This document shows, piece by piece, positions 54,826 to 63,461 of a stretch of 64,000 nucleotides of DNA. This stretch comes from Corynebacterium wankanglinii (lineage in GTDB: Bacteria; Actinomycetota; Actinomycetes; Mycobacteriales; Mycobacteriaceae). Numbering within the stretch: position 1 is the first letter of the stretch; each line of letters begins with the position of its first letter. The position numbers and the translations under genes were made by a program. The notes under the pieces were generated by a model. That model ran no database searches. It was given only the letters and a program-made list of their open reading frames with translations, and was not told the DNA's origin. The DNA lies in assembly GCA_014490595.1 (NCBI GenBank), contig CP061031.1, positions 1,550,001 to 1,614,000 of the forward strand, read 5' to 3'.

Positions 54826-55731
54826 TCACCGCCACACGGTACCCGCGATCTCCAGAGCCCGCCGTGGATGAACGGTTGTACTCCGGGTCCACTTCTTCCG
54901 GGTTTCCCTGCCCTTGCGCAGCATGAGGAAGATAACCACTGCTGTGATGAACAAGATCGCCGAAACCCAGGTGTTCACGCGCAGGCCGAGGATGAGATTC
55001 GCCTCGTCGCGGCGCATAAATTCAATGAAAAAGCGACCGAGCGTGTAGCCCGCCACGTACAACCAGAACACCCGGCCGTGACCGAGCCGGAAGCGGCGGT
55101 CAGCCCAGATGAGCACGAAAAATACCGCCACGTTCCAGATCAACTCGTAGAGAAACGTGGGGTGCACGCTCGCGATGACTTCACCGGTGGATCTGCCGGT
55201 GAGCGGGGCGTACTGGCCGGCCTCGTTCACGCGGTAGTAGATGTCGAGCGCCCACGGCACGTCCGTCTCCGCGCCGTAGAGCTCCTGGTTGAAGTAGTTG
55301 CCCAACCTGCCAATGCCCTGGGCGAGAATGACGCTCGGCGCGACCGCGTCGGCAAACGGCGCCATCGGCAGTCCCTTGCGGCGCATCATCACCCACACCG
55401 CGAGAGCACCGAGCGTGACCGCTCCAATGATGCCCAAGCCACCAGCCGTAATATTGAAGGCCTGCCAGGGGTTTTTCCCCTCCCCAAAGTATTTCTGATG
55501 GTCCGTAATCACGTGGTACAGCCGCCCGCCGATAATACCAGCGGGGATGACTACCAGCGCCGCGTCCCACACCGTTTCCGGGTTGCCGCCGCGCGCGCTG
55601 TAGCGGCGCAGCGACACAGCCATAGCAACGATGATGCCAGCGATAATGCACAGGGCGTAGGCGCGGATCGGAATGGGCCCCAAGTACCAGACGCCTTGCG
55701 GCGGCGACGGGATGTTGGCCAAGTTCAGCAT
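54826..55731 (-). CDS. lgt: Prolipoprotein diacylglyceryl transferase
   Basis: Lgt adds a diacylglyceryl group to lipobox cysteines at the outer membrane face. The 301-residue protein has about seven membrane helices. [13 protein letters not shown] is the family signature, and [11 protein letters not shown] and IGGRLYHV are conserved. ATG 55731 ([11 protein letters not shown]) is preferred, since the next upstream start lies in the trpC-like stop region. Two or three lipoproteins in this window would be substrates. It lies between the TrpC-like gene and pyk. Confidence 0.94.
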   Translation of the reverse strand: MLNLANIPSPPQGVWYLGPIPIRAYALCIIAGIIVAMAVSLRRYSARGGNPETVWDAALVVIPAGIIGGRLYHVITDHQKYFGEGKNPWQAFNITAGGLGIIGAVTLGALAVWVMMRRKGLPMAPFADAVAPSVILAQGIGRLGNYFNQELYGAETDVPWALDIYYRVNEAGQYAPLTGRSTGEVIASVHPTFLYELIWNVAVFFVLIWADRRFRLGHGRVFWLYVAGYTLGRFFIEFMRRDEANLILGLRVNTWVSAILFITAVVIFLMLRKGRETRKKWTRSTTVHPRRALEIAGTVWR

Positions 55732-55754
55732 TTGCACGCAAAACAGTGTGCCAT

Positions 55755-56573
55755 CTAGTGCCGGGAGGGGCACGCGGGGTGCTGCCCCGCTGTGGCCAAC
55801 GAGCGGGTGGCCGAAAGCACGTCGCCGGCTGCCATGACAGCTTCGGCCGCAAGGACAGCGTCCGCGCCGCAGGACGCGGCATCGATGAGGTCCCGGGGTG
55901 TGGCCACACCGCCGAGACTGATCTTGATCACTTCGCTGGGCAAACCCGGTGCGATCTCCGCAAATGCGTTTCGGTTCAGGTCGTTGGTGTCGAAGGTCCA
56001 GGAATTCACCGCCACCACGCTCACCCCGGCGCGTAACGCCCGATCAGCCTCCTCGGGGGTGCGAACTTCCGCCACAGCCACCATGCCGAGCGACTCAGCT
56101 CGGTCCACCAAAGCCTCGAGCCTGTGCTGATCCAGGATGCCAACCTGCAGCGGCAGCGCATCCGCCCCGTAGCAACGCGCCTCGTGGATCTGGTACGGGT
56201 CGACGATGACATCGCGGCACACCATCGGCAGCTCTACCGCAGCCCGCGCTTCGGCCATATCCGCCAGGGAACCGTCGAAGCGCAACCGCTCCGTCTGGCA
56301 GGCAATGAGGTGGGCACCACCGGCCTCGATGTCTCGGGCAAGCGCCTCCACCGGTACGTAACCGGCCCCGGTAGGGCCGAAGACGGGGGAATTGCGTTTA
56401 ATCTCCACGATGACGCTGCAGCCGTGACGCAAAAGCGCCGCCCGGGCATCCCGGGTCGGCGCCATGTCGCGGGAACGAGCCTTGATGTCTTGGAATGGCA
56501 CGGCGGCCTCCCGCTTCGCAACGTCGCGAAGCACACCAGCGACGACGTCGTTGAGCGTGCCCGGTGCCGGCAT
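55755..56573 (-). CDS. TrpC-like indole-3-glycerol-phosphate synthase paralogue with altered active site
   Basis: This 272-residue TIM-barrel protein has clear IGPS ancestry. Residues that agree with the family are Glu57 and Lys59 ([10 protein letters not shown]), Glu169, and Asn190. Others do not: Arg120 (CRDVIVD) replaces the catalytic Lys, Trp192 replaces the conserved Arg, and Leu220-Gly221 (KISLGGV) replaces Glu-Ser of the ESG motif. Activity is therefore doubtful. The frame is intact over the whole length. GGGAGGT precedes the ATG. Its upstream neighbour is the frameshifted Trp-associated membrane protein gene. Confidence 0.82.
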   Translation of the reverse strand: MPAPGTLNDVVAGVLRDVAKREAAVPFQDIKARSRDMAPTRDARAALLRHGCSVIVEIKRNSPVFGPTGAGYVPVEALARDIEAGGAHLIACQTERLRFDGSLADMAEARAAVELPMVCRDVIVDPYQIHEARCYGADALPLQVGILDQHRLEALVDRAESLGMVAVAEVRTPEEADRALRAGVSVVAVNSWTFDTNDLNRNAFAEIAPGLPSEVIKISLGGVATPRDLIDAASCGADAVLAAEAVMAAGDVLSATRSLATAGQHPACPSRH

Positions 56574-56624
56574 GGCTACCTCCCAGTTGCAAAGGGCCTG
56601 TCAAAGCTAAGGCTAGCCGGTGGG

Positions 56625-57324
56625 CTACGGGGAGCGGAAATCCCGCCCTGCGCCGTTGGAGGGGTCGGTCGGATCGATATCGGCACTGATAGCGTCCCAA
56701 AGCACACGTCCGGACTGGGGATCCTCCTCCAAGTCGTCGCGGACCTTTTCCCGCCGCACAGTTTCTTTTTCGTACTTGTTCTGCCGCGGCGAGTCCGTGC
56801 CGGGGCGCACAAGAAGCACGAGCGCGCCGAGCACGCCAAGCATCGCGGCGAGCAGCGTAAGCGCTGGCCCTAACGGTTGTGTCGTGACCGAGGTGATCTC
56901 CGCCCACTCGGCCACGGCCGGGGGCCGAATTCGACCGCTGTGCCTGGTCCGCACCTGCAGTGAGCAACGTGCGCACACGCTCACTGTCGGCACCTGAAAC
57001 AAGCAGCCTGGCCGCGGGGACGGCGAGGCCGATCGAGGCTGCGGCGCAGATTCCGCCCACGATTCTCCGGCCCACGCGCCGCAGCGCGAACGCGGCCACC
57101 ATCCCGGCGAGCAGAAGGACGGCAACGGCCGAGGTTTCGGTGGACCAGTCGGTGCCGTTGACGGCCGCGGTGCCGCCGCCTGAGATGTCGTCGCTGTACT
57201 GCGCACTCACCCATTCCAGGCGGGAGGCGATCCAGGTCAGTGCGCCGGATACCCCGAGTAGCGCCGCGCCGGCGCGGGCTGGCCCTTTGCCGTGCTTGTC
57301 CTGGGATTTGACTTCAATTGCCAT
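56625..57324 (-). pseudogene. Trp biosynthesis-associated membrane protein (TIGR02234), frameshifted
   Basis: These four-helix membrane proteins lie next to trpC in actinobacteria; their function is unknown. The N-terminal part (GAALLGVSGALTWIASRLEW, AVAVLLLAGMVAAFALRRVG) is normal. At 56920-56924 five G replace an expected four. The restored frame reads SAPAVAEWAEITSVTTQPLG, then the last helix LTLLAAMLGVLGALVLLV and a charged tail ending GRDFRSP, with stop at 56625. The repaired length is about 232 residues. It lies between impA and the TrpC-like gene. Confidence 0.83.
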
Positions 57325-58131
57325 CTATTCCTCCTCGCCCGTTCGGGCTTGCACTGACTCGATGGCACGCATGACTGCCGCGTGCGCGGCCGGATTGCCC
57401 ACTACCGCACCGGTCTTCCCAGGCTCCCAGCGTGAGCCGTCACCCGCCGTGGCCACAGCTCCTGCGCTTCGAGCCAGCAAAATCCCCGCGGCGTTGTCCC
57501 ACACATGCGGGGAGAAACTCACTGCCGCTTGGTAAATTCCCTGCGCGGCAAACGCAAGATCGACGCCCACCGAACCGCTGATACGCGGCCGCAGCCCAAC
57601 CCGGGTGAGCTCCCCCGCAAGCTCTACACGCTGGTTCGACGGCATACGTGGGCGATCCCGTGAAAATACAGACCCTATCCCCACGTGCGGTGCGGCAGCG
57701 GTTGCAGTCCCCACCCGCGGCAACGGTTCACCGTTGAGGTGCACCGGTTGGCCGTCGAGAGCAGTCAGACGCATGTTCAGTAACGGGGCGTCTACCACGG
57801 CAACTGCGGGCTGGCATTCGAGCAGCAGTGTGACCAGAATTGCGCAGTTGGGGTTGCCGGCTGAGTAGTTGGACGTGCCGTCAATCGGGTCAACCACCCA
57901 GCAGGCCTCCTGGCTGAGCTGCCCTCCGTGCTCTTCGCCGACGACGTCGATCCCAGTTGAGCCGGTGAGTTCAGTTCGGAGCAACTCCTCCACAGCCAAG
58001 TCAGCGGCCGTAGCGAAGTCGCCCGGCCCCTTGTGCAGCGCGGGCGCAGCCCCGAGCTCGTTGAGAAAAATCTCGCGTGCGGCGCTGACTGCGGACTCTG
58101 CAGCCTGCAAACTCCCCGTCACATCCGTCAT
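57325..58131 (-). CDS. impA: Inositol monophosphatase family protein (ImpA type)
   Basis: ImpA proteins dephosphorylate inositol-1-phosphate and related sugar phosphates, for phosphatidylinositol and mycothiol. The 268-residue product has the first metal motif GEEHGG, then DPIDGTSNY with the two catalytic Asp residues, and WDNAAG near the C-terminus with the third Asp. These are intact. In Corynebacterium glutamicum impA sits among hisH, hisA and hisF; here only the HisH-like gene (6 bp upstream) remains beside it. Confidence 0.88.
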   Translation of the reverse strand: MTDVTGSLQAAESAVSAAREIFLNELGAAPALHKGPGDFATAADLAVEELLRTELTGSTGIDVVGEEHGGQLSQEACWVVDPIDGTSNYSAGNPNCAILVTLLLECQPAVAVVDAPLLNMRLTALDGQPVHLNGEPLPRVGTATAAAPHVGIGSVFSRDRPRMPSNQRVELAGELTRVGLRPRISGSVGVDLAFAAQGIYQAAVSFSPHVWDNAAGILLARSAGAVATAGDGSRWEPGKTGAVVGNPAAHAAVMRAIESVQARTGEEE

Positions 58132-58136
58132 GGCGT

Positions 58137-58772
58137 TTACCCCAGCTGTGCAATCCAGTTGCGTAGCACCGCGGCCCCGGCCTCGCCGGAGCGCTCCGGG
58201 TGAAAACGCACCGCCCACAGTGGGCCGTTTTCCACGCCCGCCAGCACCGGCATGCCCTCCGCCCAGCTCAACTTCGGGTAGGCGATGAACTCGTCTTGCG
58301 CGAGTTCAAAATTGCTCACCCCAGTGTGGGCGTCGAACACAAATTCCGCATCGCCTGCGAGCATCGCGGACCCCTCCGCCGCGGCTACGGTAGCTCTGTT
58401 CACAGGAGCGGCGAGCTTATCGACGCCCCCCGGCCACTCCCCGAACCCGGCTTCCTCTTTCGGGCCCCGCTCGAACAAGGCGTCCATGGCTGCCCCGACC
58501 ACAAGTACCGGGCGAGATCCGGCGAGACGCTGGCCGACCACACGATCTGCCTGAGACGCGAGCAGCGCCCGCAGTGCCACTGCAGTGTCGCCGCTGGCAG
58601 CGATCACCATGCCGTCCGCTGTCGCAGCCTCTGCAGGGTTTGTGGTCACCGACACATTCGCGCCTAGCGCACTGAGTGCGGCGTGCACCTCCCGCACGCA
58701 GGGGTCTTTTCCCGCGAAAGCGTCAAAGACGGCAACCGTGGGTGCAGCCGTAGTGCCAATTGCGTCGCTCAT
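58137..58772 (-). CDS. hisH: HisH-like class I amidotransferase lacking the nucleophilic cysteine
   Basis: HisH is the glutaminase subunit of imidazole glycerol phosphate synthase. The 211-residue protein keeps flanking similarity to corynebacterial HisH (VVGQRLAGSRPV, GEWPGGVDKL, VENGPLWAVRFHPERSG). Key parts are lost, however. The GICVGMQ nucleophile elbow reads VVGAAMD with Gly93 in place of Cys; PGVGAF reads IAASGDT; and the HMGWN block is missing. His191 and Glu193 remain. Glutaminase activity is not expected. hisF, hisA and hisI are absent here. TAGACT ends 8 bp before the ATG. Confidence 0.8.
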   Translation of the reverse strand: MSDAIGTTAAPTVAVFDAFAGKDPCVREVHAALSALGANVSVTTNPAEAATADGMVIAASGDTAVALRALLASQADRVVGQRLAGSRPVLVVGAAMDALFERGPKEEAGFGEWPGGVDKLAAPVNRATVAAAEGSAMLAGDAEFVFDAHTGVSNFELAQDEFIAYPKLSWAEGMPVLAGVENGPLWAVRFHPERSGEAGAAVLRNWIAQLG

Positions 58773-58780
58773 AAGTGCGT

Positions 58781-58786
58781 AGTCTA
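58781..58786 (-). promoter_or_regulatory. -10 hexamer for a leaderless hisH-like/impA mRNA
   Basis: On the minus strand TAGACT ends 8 bp before the ATG. The hisH-like gene is therefore likely still transcribed. Confidence 0.5.
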
Positions 58787-58799
58787 GCTACCGTCACAA

Positions 58800-60097
58800 C
58801 TAGCGGCCCCGGCGCGGGTAACGGCGCGGTGCCTGCACGGCCTTGAGGCGAGCGGAGAGGTTGTTCACCTCCACAACACGGTGCCGGCCCAGTTGGCGGT
58901 CGAGCAGCGTGATAGCCAAACCGATGGTGATCACGCCGGACGCGACGCCGAATACTGGGGCGAAAGCCATTTGGGCTACCAGCATGCCGTAGAACGTAGA
59001 GCCCAATCCGGTGCCGCCGTCGAAACCGATGTTCCAGATCGCGGACGCCTCCGATGTCTTGTGGCGCGGCAAGCGGTAGAACAACAGCGTCAACGCCTCG
59101 TTTTGCACCCCACCGAAACCGGCGCCGTAGAACAGCGCGGCGATGAGCATCGTCCACGCAGGCAGCTGCATCGCCAAGATGATGGCCATCAGCGCCACAC
59201 CAATGGCGGCGGTGATCTGGAACGGAATGAGCACGGTCCCTGGGTAGCCGCGGCGGTCCATGATGCGGCCGGCGATGTAGCGCGAGATCATTGCTGCGAA
59301 GTTGAGCACGCCAAGCATGACGCCGGCGAGCGCGGCACCGGAGACCGGGTCGAGCTCGCGCATGGACACCGGGAGGAAGTTCGTGATGGCGCCGTAGGCG
59401 GTGGTGACGAACATCAGCGCCAGTGCCGGCACGAGCGCAAGGTGCCACATGGGCACCCGCACGCTTTGCGACGTCTCCGTGTCCGGCTCTGGCGGCGGAA
59501 TTGTCGGAATGGCCAGGCACGCCACCGCGATACCGCGCCGATTGCCGTGGCGATCATATACACCGCGTCGTAGCCGATCATTTGCACCAAGGCCAAGCCC
59601 GACGGGAGCGCGACCATTTGCGCAAGCCCCACTACCACGCCGAAGATGCCGGTTGCGCTGCCTAAGAGCCGCAGCGGCACCAGCTCCGCGATGATTGCCG
59701 CCTCGGCCACCGACAGTGCACCGAAGCCGATCCCGCGGATGGCACTGACGGTGAGCAGGGGCGTGGCCCCCATACCAATCATGTAGCCGAGGGCGGGGAT
59801 GCCCAGGAGCAGCGAAGAAATCGCCATCACCCAGCGGTACCCGATCGTCTTCAGCGCTTTCGGCGTGAAGATTTGGGTGATAACCGTGGCCAGCATAAAC
59901 ACGCCAGTAGACAGCCCAGCCAGCGAGGCCGGCTGCTGCGCGTCAATCACGGCGGTGGGCACCACCGGGAGCAGCAGCGCCCACGCCGCGAACGCCGCGG
60001 CGACCGCGACGAGCACGGGAATCAGCCCTCGCGCGCGCCAGACGTTGGTCAGCGACTCAACCTCGGAGCGGCTCAGCGGCGCAGTGGACCATGCCAT
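58800..60097 (-). pseudogene. MFS transporter, frameshifted in the middle
   Basis: This is a major facilitator carrier like the one next to hisH in Corynebacterium. The N-terminal half starts at ATG 60097 and has six membrane helices (LLPVVPTAVIDAQQP, VITQIFTPKALKTIGYRW). After MIATAIGAV one base is missing near 59531-59532. The restored frame reads IAVACLAIPTIPPPE and the second half (MWHLALVPALALMFVTTAYG) with six more helices, ending at 58800. The repaired length is about 432 residues. The substrate is unknown; a drug or metabolite exporter is plausible. Confidence 0.83.
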
Positions 60098-60098
60098 G

Positions 60099-60278
60099 TC
60101 ACATCACCTCCACGAGGGTGAGCGCTGCAAAGAGTACGGCCATGACCGCCAGAAGCGCCAGTACCCCGGTCACCGCGCGCGATGCCCCGCGTTGGTAGCT
60201 AGACCACACTCCACCGACGAGAAGCCCCGCCATAAGGCTGAGCACAACCACCAAGATCGGGTTCCCGACAGCGGACAC
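60099..60278 (-). CDS. Small two-helix membrane protein
   Basis: This 59-residue protein has two hydrophobic helices (ILVVVLSLMAGLLVGGVW and AVTGVLALLAVMAVLFAALTL) with a short charged loop (YQRGASR). The start is GTG 60278, because the perfect ribosome-binding site AAGGAGGT lies 7 bp upstream. An ATG at 60296 is inside that site and unlikely. The stop is 1 bp before the MFS start. I do not recognise a named family. Confidence 0.7.
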   Translation of the reverse strand: MSAVGNPILVVVLSLMAGLLVGGVWSSYQRGASRAVTGVLALLAVMAVLFAALTLVEVM

Positions 60279-60376
60279 CGCAACGACCTCCTTCATAACC
60301 GACTCAAACCAGCCGACATTGTAGACGTTGCAGGCGCTGCGCAGGATTCCACCGGCAACTCTTCGCCATCGGGCGT

Positions 60377-60382
60377 TATGCT
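60377..60382 (+). promoter_or_regulatory. -10 hexamer for a leaderless YbjN-like mRNA
   Basis: TATGCT ends 6 bp before the ATG at 60389. Confidence 0.55.
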
Positions 60383-60388
60383 CGCCCT

Positions 60389-61424
60389 ATGGGAAAGCAC
60401 GCCGCCCCCGCTGAAGACCAGCGCCCGACCGAGGTCACTCTCGATCGCGTCGCCGTCCTGCTGGAAGGGCTCGGGCTCGAGCCCTTGGCTGGCCCGGATC
60501 GCCTTGTCATCGGCGCGCACGCGTTTACCCCGCCGCGTGTGGGTGGACTACGCCCGTCCCATGTGCCTTGTTGTGGACACCGCGGACCGCATACCCACTG
60601 ACTTTGAGCATTCCACCGCGCTTGCCCGATTCATCAACACGTGGAACCACGACCGCGTTGGACCGGCCGCCTCCTACCGGTTAATGGAATCCGGTGACCT
60701 TCGTGTGGGCATGCGCCGTGGGATTCACATCAAGCATGGGCTTAGCGACGACCAGCTGGCCGCCGAACTCATCGACACCCTGGAGCACGCCGCCACGTTC
60801 TACCAACAGGCGCGCGAGCGCTTCCTCGATGCGGGACTTGACCAGCCGCTGCCACCGCAATTGATGCGCAAACAAGATTCGGACGAGTTGCTTGGGCGCC
60901 ACCCGTCGTTGCGGCACATTCCCCGTGGCAGCACACACACTGGCACCGTGCCGGAGCTGTACAGCGAAGTCGAGGAGGTGCTCAGCCCAGTGGACGTGGA
61001 GGACCTGACTGCGGCCTTGGAGCGACTCGACTTCCGCTACGGCGTCGGAGCAGACGGCATCATCGCCACGGGTGTCAACGGCGTGGCGTTCGCGTTAACC
61101 GTCGACGGGCAGCCGGGGACGCGATACGTCCGCGTTACCGGAATGTGGGATACAGGACGCGACGCTCTGGAGGATTTCTTGCCGTTGTGGTTGGTGTGCA
61201 ACGACGTCAATGAACGCACGTGCGCCACCGCAACCTACCTCCACGAATTCGACGGTCTCATCCACATGCACGCCGAATCCACGATGTTCGCCGGCGAGGG
61301 AGCTGCGCCAGCGCAGGTCGTGCAGTTTGTCGTCTCCGCGATGGCCGCCTGTTTGGCCGCCATCGACCATGTCAGCCAACAGGCATCTGGCCAGTCCGTG
61401 GTTGATTGGCCGGGGAGGTCTTAA
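60389..61424 (+). pseudogene. YbjN domain-like protein, frameshifted near its N-terminus
   Basis: YbjN-type domains resemble type III secretion chaperones and are common, of unknown role, in actinobacteria. The gene starts MGKHAAPAEDQRPTEVTLD and breaks at 60528-60531 (four C where three are expected). The restored frame reads AFTRRVWVDYARPM, then two similar alpha-beta halves: one near ARFINTWNHDRVG and one after VEDLTAALERLDFRYGVGADG. The repaired length is 344 residues. The 3' end overlaps the convergent membrane protein gene by 53 bp. Confidence 0.75.
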
Positions 61425-61941
61425 GCTCCCGGTCATGGGAGTACGCAACGAGGTTTGCGCTCCAATAGACAAACACTGCGCTGAAAGGCCCGACTGCCCA
61501 GGCGGCCCCGGGGTTGACAGGCGGCACCATCGTGACCGACGCTCCATCCGAAAGGGCGTCTGCCTCAGGAACGGGGTGCAGCAGGCCGACAAACCAGTCA
61601 CCAAACACGTAGACGCTCAGCACCGCCACGGCACTGACAGCACCGGCCCAGAGCAGCCAACCGGCTCCCCCGCCGACCTTGCCGCGGCGCGCAGCACCGA
61701 GGGCGGCAACGGCTAAAGCCAGACCAATCAGTGCGGAGATCAGGGCGAACGTGCCGAATCCCGCGAACTCGACGTTTACCGGGCTGGCTGCCTGATCCAC
61801 CCGCAACCCGTCGCCCTCCACTTCACCGACGTAGGCGGGGCGCAGCGTCGCCCACGCTCCGCCGCCGACTATCCCCAAAACGCAACCGAGCGCCAGGAGT
61901 CCAGCTCCGGCGCTCAGTGACGGTCTAGTTACTAGTTGCAC
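61372..61941 (-). CDS. Four-helix membrane protein of unknown function (DUF2567-like)
   Basis: This is a 189-residue protein with four hydrophobic segments (about residues 10-32, 60-83, 92-112 and 145-165). An extracytoplasmic loop containing AYVGEVEGDGLRVD follows the first helix. It resembles small DUF2567-type actinobacterial membrane proteins, but I cannot confirm this. The start at 61941 overlaps the 3' end of the lipoprotein gene by 10 bp, so the two may be coupled. Confidence 0.72.
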   Translation of the reverse strand: MQLVTRPSLSAGAGLLALGCVLGIVGGGAWATLRPAYVGEVEGDGLRVDQAASPVNVEFAGFGTFALISALIGLALAVAALGAARRGKVGGGAGWLLWAGAVSAVAVLSVYVFGDWFVGLLHPVPEADALSDGASVTMVPPVNPGAAWAVGPFSAVFVYWSANLVAYSHDRELKTSPANQPRTGQMPVG

Positions 61942-62650
61942 AGCTTCCAGCGACCGTCTTCCTTCTGGAAGATCATGGTCTGGGTCTCCTCACCCTGATC
62001 GTTCTTCACTAGCACGCTGCCGGATGCACGATCCCCGTCGACGCGGACATCGGAAAGGCTGACATCCGTCTTCGGCAGATCAATGCCCTGGCCCTGTTCT
62101 TCGGCGAGGCGGCTCGCCTCATTAATCTGGTCGAGCGTCATGCCCTGGCGCTCAATCTCCTGCATCATCGGCTCGGTGACGGCCTTGCAGGAGTTTTCCA
62201 AGATGGTCGGCGTCCAATCGGCGAAAGAGCCCGGGTTCAAGACGGTGCGAACCGTGTCCTCCATCTCTTTCCGGTCCTTCTCACTGCCCTCTTTGCCGCT
62301 GGCTAGCGGCTGGTTTGTGTTCTGAGGCATGCCGTTTTCAAACGGATTGACCAGCGTCGGGGGCTGTTCGCCGTTACCCCCCTGGGCGTTCTGCTGCGAC
62401 TTCGCGTCCTTCTTGTCTTCCTGCTGCTTGTCCTTCGCGGAGCTCTTCGTCGTGGTCTCCGTCTTCGTCGTTTCCTCCGAATTCTCGGCGGAGGCCTCAC
62501 TCGACGTGTTTGCTGCGGAAGCGGAAGAGGGGGCCTCTGCGGCGGTGGACAGGCCGCCGGAAGCACCTTCGTCGTCAGACCCACAGGCGGCGAGGGGAGC
62601 ACCAGGGCAACCACTGCTGCCGCCACTGTCACGCTCTGTTTCGTTTGCAT
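61932..62650 (-). pseudogene. Putative lipoprotein, frameshifted in its signal peptide
   Basis: The N-terminus MQTKQSVTVAAAVVALVLP is a signal peptide. At 62594-62597 four G replace an expected five. The restored frame reads PLAACGSDDEGASGG, giving a perfect lipobox LAAC. A long Ser/Thr/Glu/Lys-rich linker then leads to a globular C-terminal domain (DTVRTVLNPGSFADWTP, MIFQKEDGRWKLCN) like corynebacterial secreted DUF domains. The repaired length is about 239 residues. The C-terminal domain also has an in-frame ATG at 62330. Confidence 0.75.
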
Positions 62651-62863
62651 CTCCACGGTATATCAGTACTCTCGTCGTCGGACCCGGCCTATCGTTCGGC
62701 CCGGGATTACACCTGCGGCCGAGTTTCGGTAACTGCAGTCGCGGTGAAGACCTGTCGGAAATGGTACCAACTAATCACTGTCGCGCCCGTGGGACGCCTA
62801 TACAAGCCTTCTGGATGGTTTCTGTGAGCCCGCGTAAAGCCTCGCCCTACCCTGGCCGCGGTC

Positions 62864-62869
62864 TATGTT
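62864..62869 (+). promoter_or_regulatory. -10 hexamer for a leaderless TetR mRNA
   Basis: TATGTT ends 6 bp before ATG 62876. GGAAGG also lies between them; a TTG two codons on (62882) would suit that site. Confidence 0.5.
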
Positions 62870-62875
62870 GGAAGG

Positions 62876-63439
62876 ATGCAGTTGACCCGCGGGCGAATTA
62901 CCGACGCAGCCTTGCGCATCCTGGCAGAGTACGGGCTCGCGGATGTGTCCATGCGCCGGGTAGCCACGTCGCTCGGGGTTGCACCGGGTGCGCTGTACTG
63001 GCACTTCGAAAGCAAGCAGGAGCTCATCGCATCTCTCGCCGAGGCGATCGTGCAGCCGCTCTTCGACGACCCTCTGCCAGACCCGGCGCGTTTGAGCAGC
63101 GAGCTGCGCGCCGCGGTCCTCGCTGTGCGCGACGGTGCGGAAGTGGTGGTTGCTGCGGTAAGCCAGCCCGGCGCGCGGGTGCAGTTGGATCTGGAGGCTC
63201 GGTTCGTGGCTTCGGTTCGGGGGTTGCTGGGCGAAGCGGCGTCGATAGGCAACGCGATGGATAAGGTGCACGCCGGTGCCCGCGGGCTGTTGCATCTGAC
63301 GCTGGGCAACGCTGCGGTGCACCAATCTGCGGCGCAGCTCGCGCAAGCCACGGGCAGCGCATTCTCTGACGATGACGGCAGCGCAGAGCACGCCGCGGCG
63401 GTGGCGTTCTTGCTTGAAGGCCTGAAGCGAAGCGAGTGA
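62876..63439 (+). CDS. TetR/AcrR family transcriptional regulator
   Basis: This is a 187-residue repressor-type regulator. The helix-turn-helix spans about residues 8-50 (ITDAALRILAEYGLADVS, MRRVATSLGVAPGALYWHF). The C-terminal ligand domain has no named match. It is divergent from the lipoprotein gene across 225 bp with no obvious long palindrome. Targets cannot be given. The start choice is discussed with its -10. Confidence 0.85.
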   Translation: MQLTRGRITDAALRILAEYGLADVSMRRVATSLGVAPGALYWHFESKQELIASLAEAIVQPLFDDPLPDPARLSSELRAAVLAVRDGAEVVVAAVSQPGARVQLDLEARFVASVRGLLGEAASIGNAMDKVHAGARGLLHLTLGNAAVHQSAAQLAQATGSAFSDDDGSAEHAAAVAFLLEGLKRSE

Positions 63440-63447
63440 GGGGGCAC

Positions 63448-63453
63448 TAAGCT
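63448..63453 (+). promoter_or_regulatory. -10 hexamer for a leaderless glgX mRNA
   Basis: TAAGCT ends 8 bp before ATG 63462. Confidence 0.45.
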
Positions 63454-63461
63454 GTTGCCCC

